From Agreia sp. PsM10 (GTDB taxonomy: Bacteria > Actinomycetota > Actinomycetes > Actinomycetales > Microbacteriaceae), in assembly GCF_030433855.1 (NCBI RefSeq), contig NZ_JARUXC010000004.1, positions 62,001 through 126,000 on the forward strand: DNA of 64,000 nt, given 5' to 3'. The position numbers and the translations under genes are program-made. The notes beneath the pieces were generated by a model. That model searched no databases, was not told the origin of the DNA, and was given only the letters and a program-made list of their open reading frames with translations. Shown piece after piece: positions 16,983 through 25,068 of the stretch. Within the stretch, counting starts at the first letter, position 1, and every line of letters begins with the position of its first letter.

Positions 16983-17156
16983 ATGAGCGCAGCAGACAAG
17001 ATCCAGAACGCCGCCGAAGACCTCAAGGGCAAGGCGAAGGAAGCACTCGGAAACCTCACCAACGACGACAGCAAGGTCGCGGAGGGCAAGGCCGACCAGG
17101 CCAAGGCCGACGCCAAGAAGGCCGGCGAGAACGTCAAGGACGCCTTCAAGCACTGA
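16983..17156 (+). CDS. CsbD-family stress protein
   Basis: A 57-residue, highly charged, helical protein (SAADKIQNAAEDLKGKAKEA, then ADQAKADAKKAGENVKDAFK) of the CsbD family, small general-stress proteins usually under alternative sigma factors. The ATG has AGGA about eight bases upstream. A TTGACA lies at 16875-16880 but no convincing -10 follows. A strong hairpin just downstream ends the transcript. Confidence 0.9.
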   Translation: MSAADKIQNAAEDLKGKAKEALGNLTNDDSKVAEGKADQAKADAKKAGENVKDAFKH

Positions 17157-17175
17157 TCGCATCACACAGCACCGT

Positions 17176-17213
17176 CTTCGACCCCGGCCTCGTCCACGAG
17201 GCCGGGGTCGAAG
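17176..17213. terminator. Intrinsic-type terminator hairpin after csbD
   Basis: Perfect 18-bp stem, CTTCGACCCCGGCCTCGT paired with its complement, and a two-base loop, 19 bases after the csbD stop. There is no T-tract, as is common in high-GC actinobacteria. Confidence 0.75.
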
Positions 17214-17238
17214 CATCCGAATCACCGACAGGACCCTG

Positions 17239-17538
17239 ATGGGAAAAATCATCTATGGCAACTCGGGGGTCGAAATGATCCTCGACGACAGGCCGCTGAA
17301 CCACGTGCGCGTGGTCGTGCTGGCCAAACTCCGACGGGGCGAGAGCTTCGCCCTCTCGTGGGAGAACGACCGCGGCCACCACATGATGTGGCTGCATCCC
17401 GCGATCCCGCTCGCGTTCAGCTTCTCTGGCAAGAGGCACCCGGCGCTCAACCGCGCCTGGGTGGATGCGCTCATGCGCACGGCGAACTCGGCCACCGGCC
17501 TCGAGGTCGTGCCCGAACCGTCTGAGACAGAACGGTGA
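17239..17538 (+). CDS. DUF7882-like small protein
   Basis: A 99-residue protein with MGKIIYGNSGVEMILDDRPL, KLRRGESFALSW and the C-terminal RAWVDALMRTANSATGLEVV, a pattern I recall from a small family frequent in Microbacteriaceae (DUF7882, sometimes mislabelled ATP-dependent DNA ligase). There is no ligase motif here. It overlaps the next gene by four bases. Function is unknown; the position in the stress cluster suggests a shared response. Confidence 0.75.
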   Translation: MGKIIYGNSGVEMILDDRPLNHVRVVVLAKLRRGESFALSWENDRGHHMMWLHPAIPLAFSFSGKRHPALNRAWVDALMRTANSATGLEVVPEPSETER

Positions 17539-17918
17539 GGCGCCGTCCGCGGAGCGTGTGGTTCGCGCTCGGCACGGGAGTCGTCACGACGATCATCGTC
17601 GCGGCGGTCGTGCTCGTGCCGGTCGCGGGGCTCGTCGCCTCCGCAGCGGCGGCGGCCCCGTTCGTCGACTTCCCCGTCACGAGCATGACCGTCGCCGTCC
17701 TCGGCGGCTACGCGCTGGCCGCCGGATTCCTGGCGCTCATCCTGCGCATCCGTCGCGGTGCGCTCGCCTGGATCTGCGCCGTCGCCGCTGTGATCGCCGC
17801 GCTCGTCGTATCGGTGTATCCGCTGGCCGCGGGCGCCGGAGCGGCCGCGGCAGAGGCCGGCGAGGCGATCCCCACCATCGTCGACTGGGTCGGCAGGCTG
17901 CAGCAACTGCTGCCCTGA
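17535..17918 (+). CDS. Small membrane protein, unknown
   Basis: A 127-residue protein beginning at GTG in the GTGA overlap. It has three or four hydrophobic segments (WFALGTGVVTTIIVAAVVLV, MTVAVLGGYALAAGFLALIL, WICAVAAVIAALVVSVYPLA) and an amphipathic C-terminus. No recognisable domain. Coupling to the DUF7882-like gene implies coexpression. Confidence 0.65.
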   Translation: MRRRPRSVWFALGTGVVTTIIVAAVVLVPVAGLVASAAAAAPFVDFPVTSMTVAVLGGYALAAGFLALILRIRRGALAWICAVAAVIAALVVSVYPLAAGAGAAAAEAGEAIPTIVDWVGRLQQLLP

Positions 17919-18057
17919 CCGACCGAACTCGCGGCTCCCGACAGACGCGGAAAAGATTTTCGGATTCTTTCGTGACGAACGGGCCGCAGCACACGTCCTA
18001 TCCATGAAGCAGCACGAAGCCCCGGAGCACCCGGGCACTCATACCAAGGAGATCATC

Positions 18058-18501
18058 ATGGCCACCACGCCCACACCCGCCACTCCCGCCGCCGCGGCGA
18101 CCGCCCTGCCCGTGTCGAGCACCCTCGGCAAGACCACCATCAACGATGGAGTCGTCGCCAAGGTCGCCGGCATCGCCGCCCGCGAATCCCGCGGTGTCTT
18201 CGCCCTCGGAGGCGGAGCGGCCCGTGCGTTCGGCGCCATCCGCGAGGCCGTCGCCGGTGCAGACCAGAGCCAGGGCATCAACGTCGAGGTCGGCGAGAAG
18301 CAGGTCGCCGTCGACGTCACCATCGTCGCCGAGTACCCCGCGCCCCTGCAGGACGTGGCCGACGGCGTTCGCGACAACGTCATCCGCGCCGTCGAGACGA
18401 TCGTCGGGCTCGAGGTCACCGAGGTCAACGTGACCGTCAACGACGTGCACCTGCCCTCCGACGACAACAACGACGACGCAGCAGAGGCACGAGTCCAGTG
18501 A
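18058..18501 (+). CDS. Asp23/Gls24-family envelope stress response protein
   Basis: A 147-residue protein with an Ala/Pro/Thr-rich N-terminus and the Asp23 fold: TTINDGVVAKVAGIAARESRG, INVEVGEKQVAVDVTIVAEY and VGLEVTEVNVTVNDVHLP. In Gram-positive bacteria such proteins attach to the membrane through AmaP and help withstand envelope stress. AAGGAG stands before the ATG at 18058, which favours this start over 18004. First gene of a run of five overlapping genes. Confidence 0.9.
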   Translation: MATTPTPATPAAAATALPVSSTLGKTTINDGVVAKVAGIAARESRGVFALGGGAARAFGAIREAVAGADQSQGINVEVGEKQVAVDVTIVAEYPAPLQDVADGVRDNVIRAVETIVGLEVTEVNVTVNDVHLPSDDNNDDAAEARVQ

Positions 18502-18695
18502 CCACCTCGGCAACCCGCACGGGCATCATCATCGGCGCGGTCCTCGCGCTCACCTGGATCGTGCTCGGATTCTGGGCGTTCTTCTTCGTCGCCATCGCGA
18601 TGGCCATCGGCGCCCTCGTCGGCCGCGTCATCGAGGGCAAGCTCGACGTGACCAGTCTTGTCGACGCATTCCGCGGCAAGCGCTCCTCGTCATGA
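18498..18695 (+). CDS. DUF2273-like small membrane protein
   Basis: A 65-residue protein with two adjacent hydrophobic segments (GIIIGAVLALTWIVLGFWAF and FFVAIAMAIGALVGRVIEG) and a charged tail, as in DUF2273 peptides found next to Asp23 genes. It starts at GTG in a GTGA overlap and ends overlapping the next ATG, so translation is coupled on both sides. Confidence 0.8.
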   Translation: MTTSATRTGIIIGAVLALTWIVLGFWAFFFVAIAMAIGALVGRVIEGKLDVTSLVDAFRGKRSSS

Positions 18696-19072
18696 GCATC
18701 GGCTCGACGACCGAGACCGGAGCGGCACAGCGCGGTCGCACCCGTGTCACGTCGAAGGCCCTGAACAAGGTCGTGTCGGCGGTCACCGCCGACGCCCTCG
18801 GGGTCGACGCCGCGCGCGTGGGCGTCGAACTCGCCGACCACACGGGTGCGCTGGCCCTGGTCGTGACCACCCCCATCCGGATCGTCTCGCTCGATCGAGT
18901 GAGCACCGACAACTCGGTCGTCGCACGATCGGGCGGAACGATCCTCGACAGGGCCGGCCAGGCGCAGACGACGATCCGCGACCGGGTGAGTGCGCTCACC
19001 GGGTCTGAGATCGCCCGCGTCACCGTGAAGGTCTCCGGCGTCACCATCCAGCCAGAGGAGAGAGTGAAATGA
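18692..19072 (+). CDS. Second Asp23/Gls24-like protein
   Basis: A 126-residue soluble protein with TSKALNKVVSAVTADALGVD near the start and an Asp23-like strand pattern ending VTVKVSGVTI. More divergent than the first copy and lacking its N-terminal linker. It could form a heteromer with that protein. Overlaps both neighbours by four bases. Confidence 0.75.
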   Translation: MSIGSTTETGAAQRGRTRVTSKALNKVVSAVTADALGVDAARVGVELADHTGALALVVTTPIRIVSLDRVSTDNSVVARSGGTILDRAGQAQTTIRDRVSALTGSEIARVTVKVSGVTIQPEERVK

Positions 19073-19653
19073 GTTCCGACAACAAGGCTCTCTACGCTCG
19101 GATCAGTCGACGCGAGACCCACTCGCCGCGGTCGTTGCTCGCCATCGTTCTCGCGGTCGTGCTGATCGTCGTGTTCGCCTGGGTGGGCACCGAGGTCGTG
19201 ATCGCCCTGCTCGGGCTTCCCGCACTGCTGGTCGCGCCATCCGACATGTTCACGTCGGCCCTGGGCCTCGCCGAGCAGCCGGCAGCGATCGTTGCGGCCG
19301 CGGGAATCGTCGCAGCGGTGATCGGCCTCGTGCTGATCATCCTGTCGCTCTCGCCTGGCCGCCGTGCCCGGCACGTGATCGACACCGAGCGTGCGGCGAC
19401 CGTCGTCGACAACGAGGTCATCGCATCCGCCCTGGCCCGGCACGCGTCGTACGCGGGCAATGTCGACCCCGACAACACCACCGTGTCGGTCTCCCACCGC
19501 CGCGCCGTGGTGGACCTCACCCCCACATCCGGGATCCCGGCCAATCGCGACGACGTGACCGAGGCCGTGACAGCCCAGCTCGACGCATACGGCCTGCGCC
19601 CAACCGTTCGGGCACGGGTTCAGATCGCAGAGAAAGCGAAGGTAGGCGCATGA
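19069..19653 (+). CDS. Membrane protein with DUF6286-type domain, AmaP-like
   Basis: A 194-residue protein with two membrane segments (LLAIVLAVVLIVVFAWVGTE, about residue 24, and AAAGIVAAVIGLVLIILSLS, about 77) followed by a cytoplasmic domain related to Asp23 (VVDNEVIASALARHASYAGN then VSVSHRRAVVDLTPTSG). This is the layout of the AmaP anchor and of DUF6286 proteins that hold Asp23 at the membrane. Overlaps neighbours by four bases. Confidence 0.8.
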   Translation: MSSDNKALYARISRRETHSPRSLLAIVLAVVLIVVFAWVGTEVVIALLGLPALLVAPSDMFTSALGLAEQPAAIVAAAGIVAAVIGLVLIILSLSPGRRARHVIDTERAATVVDNEVIASALARHASYAGNVDPDNTTVSVSHRRAVVDLTPTSGIPANRDDVTEAVTAQLDAYGLRPTVRARVQIAEKAKVGA

Positions 19654-20255
19654 ACAGCACCAATCGCGCAGCCAACAGGCTGCTGATCTTCGTCTGCGGC
19701 CTGCTGCTGCTCGTCGTCGGTGCGGCCGCGGCCGCCGCCGTGCTCGTCCCGTTCGTTCGGGATGCCTGGAAGGACACGAGCGGGCAGGTCACCGACCAGG
19801 TGGCGGGCTGGCTCGAGCAGACCCAGCTCGCAGGTATCGGAGTGAGCTGGTTGCTCATCGCCGTCGTCGCGCTGCTGGTGATCGCCATCGTCGTTCTGAT
19901 CGTGTTCATCTCCCGACAGGGGCGCGGCCACACCGGAATCGCGCTGACCGACCCCACGAGCGAACACGGGTCGACCGTGATCGAGTCGTCGGTCGCAGAG
20001 CACGCCCTGAAGGACGCGCTCGACGCGCACTCCGAGTTCGTCGGCTCCCACGTCTCGACGTACAAGGTGCGCCGCACCCCCGTGCTGAAGGTGTCCGTCA
20101 CCTGCCGACGCGGCGTCTCCCCGAAAGACGCGGCCGCGATCGTCGAATCCAAGCTTCACGCGCTCGACGAACTGCTCGGCCGCGAGCTGCCCGCCCTGAT
20201 CCAGATCAGCGGCGGCTTCCGAGCCCGGGTCACCAAGACCACCCGCCTGCAGTAA
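19650..20255 (+). CDS. Alkaline-shock membrane anchor AmaP-like protein
   Basis: A 201-residue paralogue of the preceding gene: two membrane segments (LLIFVCGLLLLVVGAAAAAA and WLLIAVVALLVIAIVVLIVF) and a cytoplasmic domain with STVIESSVAEHALKDALDAH and VSVTCRRGVSPKDAAAIV. It likely forms the membrane platform for the Asp23 proteins. The next gene starts 21 bases downstream, so it is in the same operon. Confidence 0.8.
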   Translation: MNSTNRAANRLLIFVCGLLLLVVGAAAAAAVLVPFVRDAWKDTSGQVTDQVAGWLEQTQLAGIGVSWLLIAVVALLVIAIVVLIVFISRQGRGHTGIALTDPTSEHGSTVIESSVAEHALKDALDAHSEFVGSHVSTYKVRRTPVLKVSVTCRRGVSPKDAAAIVESKLHALDELLGRELPALIQISGGFRARVTKTTRLQ

Positions 20256-20276
20256 CCCTTGAGAAAGAAGAAGAAC

Positions 20277-20486
20277 ATGCCCAAACCCCTCGTGTGGCTC
20301 GTCGTGATCGCCGTCGGCACAACCGCCTACGTCGTCGGAGCCAAGGCCGGCCACGGCCGCTACAAGGAGATCAGCGAGACGGCGAAGGCCTTCTGGAACG
20401 ATCCCGCCGTGAAGAAGGCCCGCGCCCGCGCCCAGAAGAAGACGCAGAAGGCCGCCAAGAAGGCCGTGAAGAAGATCTCGAAGTAA
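20277..20486 (+). CDS. Small basic membrane-anchored protein
   Basis: A 69-residue protein with one N-terminal hydrophobic segment (LVWLVVIAVGTTAYVVGAKA) and a lysine-rich helical tail (KKARARAQKKTQKAAKKAVK). The ATG at 20277 is preceded by GAGAAAGAAG. The basic tail suggests contact with acidic lipid, nucleic acid or the acidic Asp23 proteins, which is an inference. Confidence 0.75.
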   Translation: MPKPLVWLVVIAVGTTAYVVGAKAGHGRYKEISETAKAFWNDPAVKKARARAQKKTQKAAKKAVKKISK

Positions 20487-20530
20487 CTGCGCTCGTCACC
20501 TCCCGCCCCACCACGCAAGGAACGCACATC

Positions 20531-20887
20531 ATGACCGAGAAATCCCCGAAGCACACCGCCGACGACGTCATCGACACGGCTGCAGACACCGCGCACGACC
20601 TCGCCGACAAGGCCGGCGCGAACGACAACGTGAAGAAGACCGTCGACCGGGCATCCGATGCCGCCAAGGATGCCGCCGGCACATCGTCCGACGTGGCCGA
20701 GGACATCGGTCGAAAGGCCGAGAAGACGGCCGACGATGTCGTTTCGTCGGCCCGGGACTTCGCCGATGAGGGCAGCAGCCGCATCCGGTCGGCCTATGAG
20801 GACAACCCGACCCGGTTCGTGACCGTCGCCGCGCTCGCGGGCGCCGCTGTCGTCGCGCTCGTGGTGGCCCTGGCCAAGCGCAGGTAG
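20531..20887 (+). CDS. LEA/DUF883-like helical protein with C-terminal membrane anchor
   Basis: A 118-residue charged helical protein with repeats of the type ADTAHDLADKAG and ASDAAKDAAGTSSDVAEDIG, then a C-terminal hydrophobic segment (FVTVAALAGAAVVALVVALA) and KRR. The layout matches ElaB/YqjD (DUF883)-type stationary-phase proteins. Last gene of the stress cluster; AAGGAACG upstream of the ATG serves as ribosome-binding site. Confidence 0.8.
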   Translation: MTEKSPKHTADDVIDTAADTAHDLADKAGANDNVKKTVDRASDAAKDAAGTSSDVAEDIGRKAEKTADDVVSSARDFADEGSSRIRSAYEDNPTRFVTVAALAGAAVVALVVALAKRR

Positions 20888-20907
20888 CCGCCAGCCCCTC
20901 GAGCTTT

Positions 20908-20968
20908 TGTGCCCGAATAGCTCCATTCGCGACACCCGTGCGCGAGCAGATGGAGGTATTCGGGCACA
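20908..20968. repeat. Dispersed repeat family B palindrome, intergenic copy
   Basis: Arms TGTGCCCGAATA and TATTCGGGCACA (perfect 12 bp) continue inward with CTCCAT/ATGGAG. It lies between convergent genes and could terminate both. A copy with the same outer arms lies inside the APC permease gene (33984-34050). Confidence 0.8.
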
Positions 20969-20974
20969 GTCATG

Positions 20975-21370
20975 TCAGGCCGAGCCGTCGACGTAGACCC
21001 AGGCTCCGTCGACGCGGCTGAAGGTGCTGATCTCGTGCTGAACGCCCGACGATCGGCCCTCCGGCGCATCCACCCGGTACTTCGCTCGGAATTCGACGAC
21101 ACCGTCGGCGTCGCGTTCGGCGCCGCGCTCGGTGCGCACGATCTCGAGCCACAGCCAGCGCGTGTCGGCGTCGAGCTCGAGCGTCGCCGGGCGGGTAGCC
21201 GGATGCCACGACCGCAGCAGGTACGCCGGGTCGCCCACCGCGAACGCCGAGAACCGCGACCGCATGAGCCGCTCGGCCGTCGGCGCGGGGGAGACGCCGA
21301 GGTGGAGCGGGCGACAGCACTCGCCGTAGCTCAGGCCGGAGCCGCAGGGGCAGCGCGCATCCGGTTCCAC
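20975..21370 (-). CDS. YchJ-family (UPF0225) protein with SEC-C motif
   Basis: A 131-residue protein. The N-terminal CPCGSGLSYGECC is a SEC-C zinc-binding motif, and LMRSRFSAFAVGDPAYLLRS with WHPATRP is the YchJ signature followed by an NTF2-like domain (DGVVEFRAKYRVD). Function of the family is unknown. Translation starts at GTG 21370; GATAAT lies six bases upstream, consistent with leaderless expression. Confidence 0.9.
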   Translation of the reverse strand: MEPDARCPCGSGLSYGECCRPLHLGVSPAPTAERLMRSRFSAFAVGDPAYLLRSWHPATRPATLELDADTRWLWLEIVRTERGAERDADGVVEFRAKYRVDAPEGRSSGVQHEISTFSRVDGAWVYVDGSA

Positions 21371-21398
21371 CCCTCCATTATCGCTGGGGCGGCACGGA

Positions 21399-21716
21399 TC
21401 AGTGGAACTGCGGAATGATCAGGTACAGCCCGTAGAGCACCGCCGCGACGCAGACGGCGAGGCAGGCGAACGCGCCGACGGTCGCGCCCAGAGGCCGTGA
21501 GCCCCGGGCGGTCGACACGATCGATCCGTCGGCCCCCGTGTCGTCGTCGGAGCCGACGGCCAGCAGGCGCAGTCCCAGGGCGAAGAACACGACGATCGCG
21601 ACGGCGGCCCCGAAGGCCACGACGAAGACGATGCCGAAGGCGGCCCAGTCGACGCCGAGGAACTTCTCCGAGCCCTCGGCGGCCGCGACGAGGGCGGCGG
21701 CGGTCGAGTCGATCAT
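21399..21716 (-). CDS. Small membrane protein downstream of Pit
   Basis: A 105-residue protein with two or three hydrophobic segments (AFGIVFVVAFGAAVAIVVFF and ATVGAFACLAVCVAAVLYGL) separated by an acidic loop (GSDDDTGADGS). Its ATG lies two bases after the phosphate transporter stop, so the two are cotranscribed. A role as accessory subunit of the transporter is an inference from position. Confidence 0.75.
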   Translation of the reverse strand: MIDSTAAALVAAAEGSEKFLGVDWAAFGIVFVVAFGAAVAIVVFFALGLRLLAVGSDDDTGADGSIVSTARGSRPLGATVGAFACLAVCVAAVLYGLYLIIPQFH

Positions 21717-21718
21717 GA

Positions 21719-22873
21719 TCAGGCCTTTCCGGTCGAAGCGGTCTCGGGCTCACGCGATTCCGAGTCGACGTCGTTCACGTTGTCGTGGGTGACGGGATGC
21801 CGGCGCGCGAGGAACACGAACGCCAGCCCGCCGGCGAGGGCGAGCACGGCCACGACGATCAGTCCCACGGTGCTGGTGCTCGCGATCCAGGCGGCGAGTC
21901 CTCCCACGAGGGCGGCGGCCGGCAGGGTGAACACCCAGGCCATGGCGATGCGTCCGACGACTCCCCAGTGCACGGTGGCGAGCTTCTTGCCGAGGCCCGA
22001 GCCGACGACGGCGCCGGACGTGACCTGCGTGGTCGACAGGGCGAAGCCCAGGTGCGACGAGATGAGGATGGTGGCGGCCGAACTGGTCTCTGCGGCGAAG
22101 CCCTGAGCCGGCTGCACGTCGGTGATGCGCTTGCCGACCGTGCGCATGATGCGCCAGCCGCCGAGATAGGTTCCGAGCGCGATGGCCAGACCGCAGGATG
22201 CGACGACCCAGAACTGCGGGCCCGTTCCCGCCCCCTGGTAGCCGGCCGCGATGAGCGTGAGCGTGATGACGCCCATGGTCTTCTGGGCGTCGTTGGTGCC
22301 GTGGGCGAGCGAGACGAGGGAGGCCGAGATCGTCTGCCCGTGCCGGAAGCCGGCATCCGCCCCGCGTGAGCGGGCCTGCTTGGTGATGCGGTAGGCGGCG
22401 TAGGTCGCCACCAGCGCGACGAGGCCGGCCACGAGCGGAGAGAAGAGCGCGGGCAGCACGACCTTCGAGAGCACGACGCCGAAGTCGACCGATCCGAAGC
22501 CGGCGCCTATGATCGCCGCTCCGATGAGGCCCCCGAAGAGCGCGTGGGTCGAGCTCGACGGCAGCCCGAGGTACCAGGTGCCGAGGTTCCACAGCACGGC
22601 GCCGACGAGCCCGGCGAAGATCATCGTGGGCGTGATCTGCACGCCGCCGTCGCCCTCCTTGATGATGCCCTGCGAGATGGTCTTCGCCACCTCGGTCGAG
22701 AGGAAGGCGCCGACCAGGTTGAGCACGGCCGAGATGGTGACCGCCACCTTCGGCTTGAGTGCGCCTGTCGCGACCGAGGTCGCCATGGCGTTGGCCGTGT
22801 CGTGGAAGCCGTTCGTGAAATCGAACACGAGGGCGATGGTCACGACGAGCAGAACGGTGATGAGAACATCCAC
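21719..22873 (-). CDS. pitA: Inorganic phosphate transporter, PiT family
   Basis: A 384-residue membrane protein with about ten hydrophobic segments. The duplicated PiT signature appears as FTNGFHDTANAMATSVATGA (residue 20) and LAHGTNDAQKTMGVITL (about 210), with GLPSSSTHALFGGLIGAA between. It imports metal-phosphate complexes or phosphate with protons or sodium. GAAGGGA precedes the ATG. The upstream 154 bases contain GTTCATC and GTTAACC elements, but I cannot assign a Pho box with confidence. Confidence 0.92.
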   Translation of the reverse strand: MDVLITVLLVVTIALVFDFTNGFHDTANAMATSVATGALKPKVAVTISAVLNLVGAFLSTEVAKTISQGIIKEGDGGVQITPTMIFAGLVGAVLWNLGTWYLGLPSSSTHALFGGLIGAAIIGAGFGSVDFGVVLSKVVLPALFSPLVAGLVALVATYAAYRITKQARSRGADAGFRHGQTISASLVSLAHGTNDAQKTMGVITLTLIAAGYQGAGTGPQFWVVASCGLAIALGTYLGGWRIMRTVGKRITDVQPAQGFAAETSSAATILISSHLGFALSTTQVTSGAVVGSGLGKKLATVHWGVVGRIAMAWVFTLPAAALVGGLAAWIASTSTVGLIVVAVLALAGGLAFVFLARRHPVTHDNVNDVDSESREPETASTGKA

Positions 22874-23027
22874 GCTTTCGTCCCTTCGAATCGGGCACTG
22901 CCGGTGATCGGGAAGCGGTTCGTTCGGCGATCGCGGGCGACGGTACGCCCCGACGGTTAAATCGGGATGAACAACCCGAAAGCGAAATCTCAGCAGCCGT
23001 TAACCTCGGCGGCGCACCCTGAACGGC

Positions 23028-23261
23028 ATGTCGATGTCAGAGCCATTCGAACCCCGGATCGAGCGCCACCCCGCAGACCGAGACGAAGATCTCGACCTGC
23101 ACGACGGACCGGTCGACGGCCCGGACACTCTTCCCGGCAGCGATGCCGGCGAAGAGGGCACGCTGCAGCAGCACGAATCCACGAAGGACATCCCGTTCCG
23201 GCGTCCGACGCCCGGCGAGCACCTCACTCCGGAGCAGCTCGAGGCCGAACTCGACGAGTGA
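23028..23261 (+). CDS. Small acidic hypothetical protein
   Basis: A 77-residue hydrophilic, strongly acidic protein (RDEDLDLHDGPVDGPDTLPG and a C-terminal EQLEAELDE) with no hydrophobic core, so probably disordered. Starts at ATG 23028 or 23034. Divergent from the phosphate transporter. No function assignable. Confidence 0.6.
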   Translation: MSMSEPFEPRIERHPADRDEDLDLHDGPVDGPDTLPGSDAGEEGTLQQHESTKDIPFRRPTPGEHLTPEQLEAELDE

Positions 23262-23283
23262 GACGCCGTGGACCGGGCTCGCG

Positions 23284-23607
23284 TCAGCGCAGCGGGGTCG
23301 GCACCACGTCGCGGCGCTGCCAGCGCACCGAGATGCTGCGCCTGAGGTCGGAGCGGCCGAAGCCCTGCTGCAGTTCGTGAACGACGGCCGCCATCGACGC
23401 GGCGAGTGCTTTCTCGTCTGCCGCGACGACGCTGACGGTGAGTGACCTGCCCTCCTGCCTCACCAGCGCACGCCCCGCGACGGGAATCGACACGATGAAG
23501 CCCTGGGCATCCACCGGCATACGTCGATACCGGGCGAGCCGATCGGTGAAGACCGAGAGGGCGTGGGGGGAGTCGAATGCGGTGAGGATCGCCGTTGACG
23601 TCTGCAT
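23284..23607 (-). CDS. Hypothetical protein, DUF2218-like
   Basis: A 107-residue protein with a TDRLARYRRM segment, a G/R-rich strand (VSIPVAGRALVRQEGRSLTV) and a C-terminal helix plus ISVRWQRRD. This resembles DUF2218 (short alpha/beta proteins with T-x-x-A-x-R-Y and a final W). The assignment is tentative. It is convergent with the acidic protein gene. Confidence 0.6.
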   Translation of the reverse strand: MQTSTAILTAFDSPHALSVFTDRLARYRRMPVDAQGFIVSIPVAGRALVRQEGRSLTVSVVAADEKALAASMAAVVHELQQGFGRSDLRRSISVRWQRRDVVPTPLR

Positions 23608-23716
23608 GGGTGCACCCTCGCAGGTCGGGGTGACGGGGCGGTGAACGCGCCGTGACGGGAGATCGTCACGCGTCGATGCGATGAATGTCCGAACCTCGGG
23701 TTAGCCTGCCGTCACC

Positions 23717-24697
23717 ATGACTCTCGAAGCGCCCCGCACCACCGTCGACACGGTCGGCGATGACGTTGCCGTCGATCACGTCGCCGCCGGTGCCGCTGTG
23801 GCCACGGTCTATGCGCCGGCGCACGAGGTCGACGTCGCGCGCACGATGGGCGTGCACTCCCGGGGCACGGGAGACCCGACCTGCCGCTCGACGCCCGAGG
23901 GGTTCTGGCGCACGGTGCGCACACCCGAGGGAGCAGCCACACTGCTGATGCGCCAGCGACGGCACGGCGTCGAGGCACGAGCCTGGGGGCCGGGCGCGCA
24001 CTGGGTGATCGGTCGGGTGCCCGCTCTTCTCGGTGCCGACGACGACTGGTCGGGGCTCACGCTGCACTCCCATCCGGCGCTCGCCGAGGTGCGCCGCCGC
24101 AATCCGGGCATGCGCCTCAGTCGCTCAGGTCTCATCATGGAGGCGCTCGTGCCCGCGATCATCGAGCAGAAGGTCACCACGCTCGAGGCTCACCGGGCCT
24201 GGTACCGGCTCATCCGCATCTACGGCGAGGTGGCGCCCGGCCCCGCGCCGGCGGGCATGCACGTCGCGCCCAGCGCGGAGACGTGGCGCGGCGTTCCCTC
24301 GTGGCAGTGGCATCGTGCCGGCGTCGATCCGCGCCGCAGTCGCACCGTGGTGTCGGCATGCCAGCTGGCCACGGCCCTCGAGCGCGCGGCGACGGTGGAT
24401 GCGGAGACGGCGGCGACACGGCTGCAGACCCTGCCGGGCATCGGCCGGTGGACGGCGGCCGAGACGACCCAGCGCAGCCACGCCGACCCCGACGCGGTGA
24501 GCGTGGGCGACTATCACCTCGCGGCGCACGTGGGCTACGCGCTCACGGGCTCGCCCGTCGACGACGACGGCATGCTCGAACTGCTCGAACCGTGGCGCGG
24601 ACACCGTCAGCGCGTCGTGCGGCTCATTCTCGCCAGTGGCTTCGCCAAGCCGAGACACGGTCCGCGCATGACGATCCAGGATCACCGCGGGCACTGA
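23717..24697 (+). CDS. DNA-3-methyladenine glycosylase-like protein (AlkA/HhH-GPD family)
   Basis: A 326-residue protein. EALVPAIIEQKVTTLEAHRAW opens the HhH-GPD core, the helix-hairpin-helix is LQTLPGIGRWTAAET (about residue 235) and the catalytic Asp lies in DAVSVGDYH (about 262). It should excise alkylated purines and leave an abasic site. The N-terminal 130 residues form the AlkA-like beta domain. TAGCCT lies nine bases before the ATG, implying a very short leader. Confidence 0.88.
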   Translation: MTLEAPRTTVDTVGDDVAVDHVAAGAAVATVYAPAHEVDVARTMGVHSRGTGDPTCRSTPEGFWRTVRTPEGAATLLMRQRRHGVEARAWGPGAHWVIGRVPALLGADDDWSGLTLHSHPALAEVRRRNPGMRLSRSGLIMEALVPAIIEQKVTTLEAHRAWYRLIRIYGEVAPGPAPAGMHVAPSAETWRGVPSWQWHRAGVDPRRSRTVVSACQLATALERAATVDAETAATRLQTLPGIGRWTAAETTQRSHADPDAVSVGDYHLAAHVGYALTGSPVDDDGMLELLEPWRGHRQRVVRLILASGFAKPRHGPRMTIQDHRGH

Positions 24698-24721
24698 CCG
24701 GCAGGCAGCGGGGCCAGCGGA

Positions 24722-25015
24722 CTACCTCAGCACGGCCTTCGAGTGGTCGGCCGGGTTCACCAGCACGCCGACTTCGATTCCGGGTTGCCACTCGAACTGC
24801 GCCTTCTCCGGAATCAGCTGACGTTGGTGGAGCTCATAGACCTCGACCCCCTCGAGGTCGATCTCGAGCGTCACGTCGAAGAACTCGTTGCGGTCGACCC
24901 ACTCGCCCGTGCGGTTGACCGAGACGATGGTGGCGGTGCCCGCCAGCCAGTGTCGCATCAGCCCCGAGTCGACGTCGAACGGATTCTCGATGTCGTCGAA
25001 GCCCCCGTCAATCAT
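24722..25015 (-). CDS. Small hypothetical protein
   Basis: A 97-residue soluble protein with a strand-rich core (GTATIVSVNRTGEWVDRNEF, then VTLEIDLEGVEVYELHQRQ and IEVGVLVNPADHSKAVLR). It resembles short beta-barrel proteins seen in actinobacteria, but I recognise no named family. The ATG follows TACGAT by six bases (leaderless). Confidence 0.65.
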   Translation of the reverse strand: MIDGGFDDIENPFDVDSGLMRHWLAGTATIVSVNRTGEWVDRNEFFDVTLEIDLEGVEVYELHQRQLIPEKAQFEWQPGIEVGVLVNPADHSKAVLR

Positions 25016-25021
25016 TGAGCC

Positions 25022-25027
25022 ATCGTA
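25022..25027 (-). promoter_or_regulatory. -10 hexamer of a leaderless promoter for the 97-residue protein
   Basis: TACGAT on the minus strand, then six bases and the ATG at 25015. Confidence 0.5.
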
Positions 25028-25068
25028 GCCACAATGACTCAGTGAGAGTCAAGAGTATTGAGTAACGA

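Noticed and set aside
17239-17538. ATP-dependent DNA ligase annotation for the 99-residue protein
   Set aside because: There is no KxDG nucleotidyltransferase motif or room for a ligase domain.
22874-23027. Pho box before the phosphate transporter
   Set aside because: Only a single GTTCATC-like unit is visible, without the required direct repeat.
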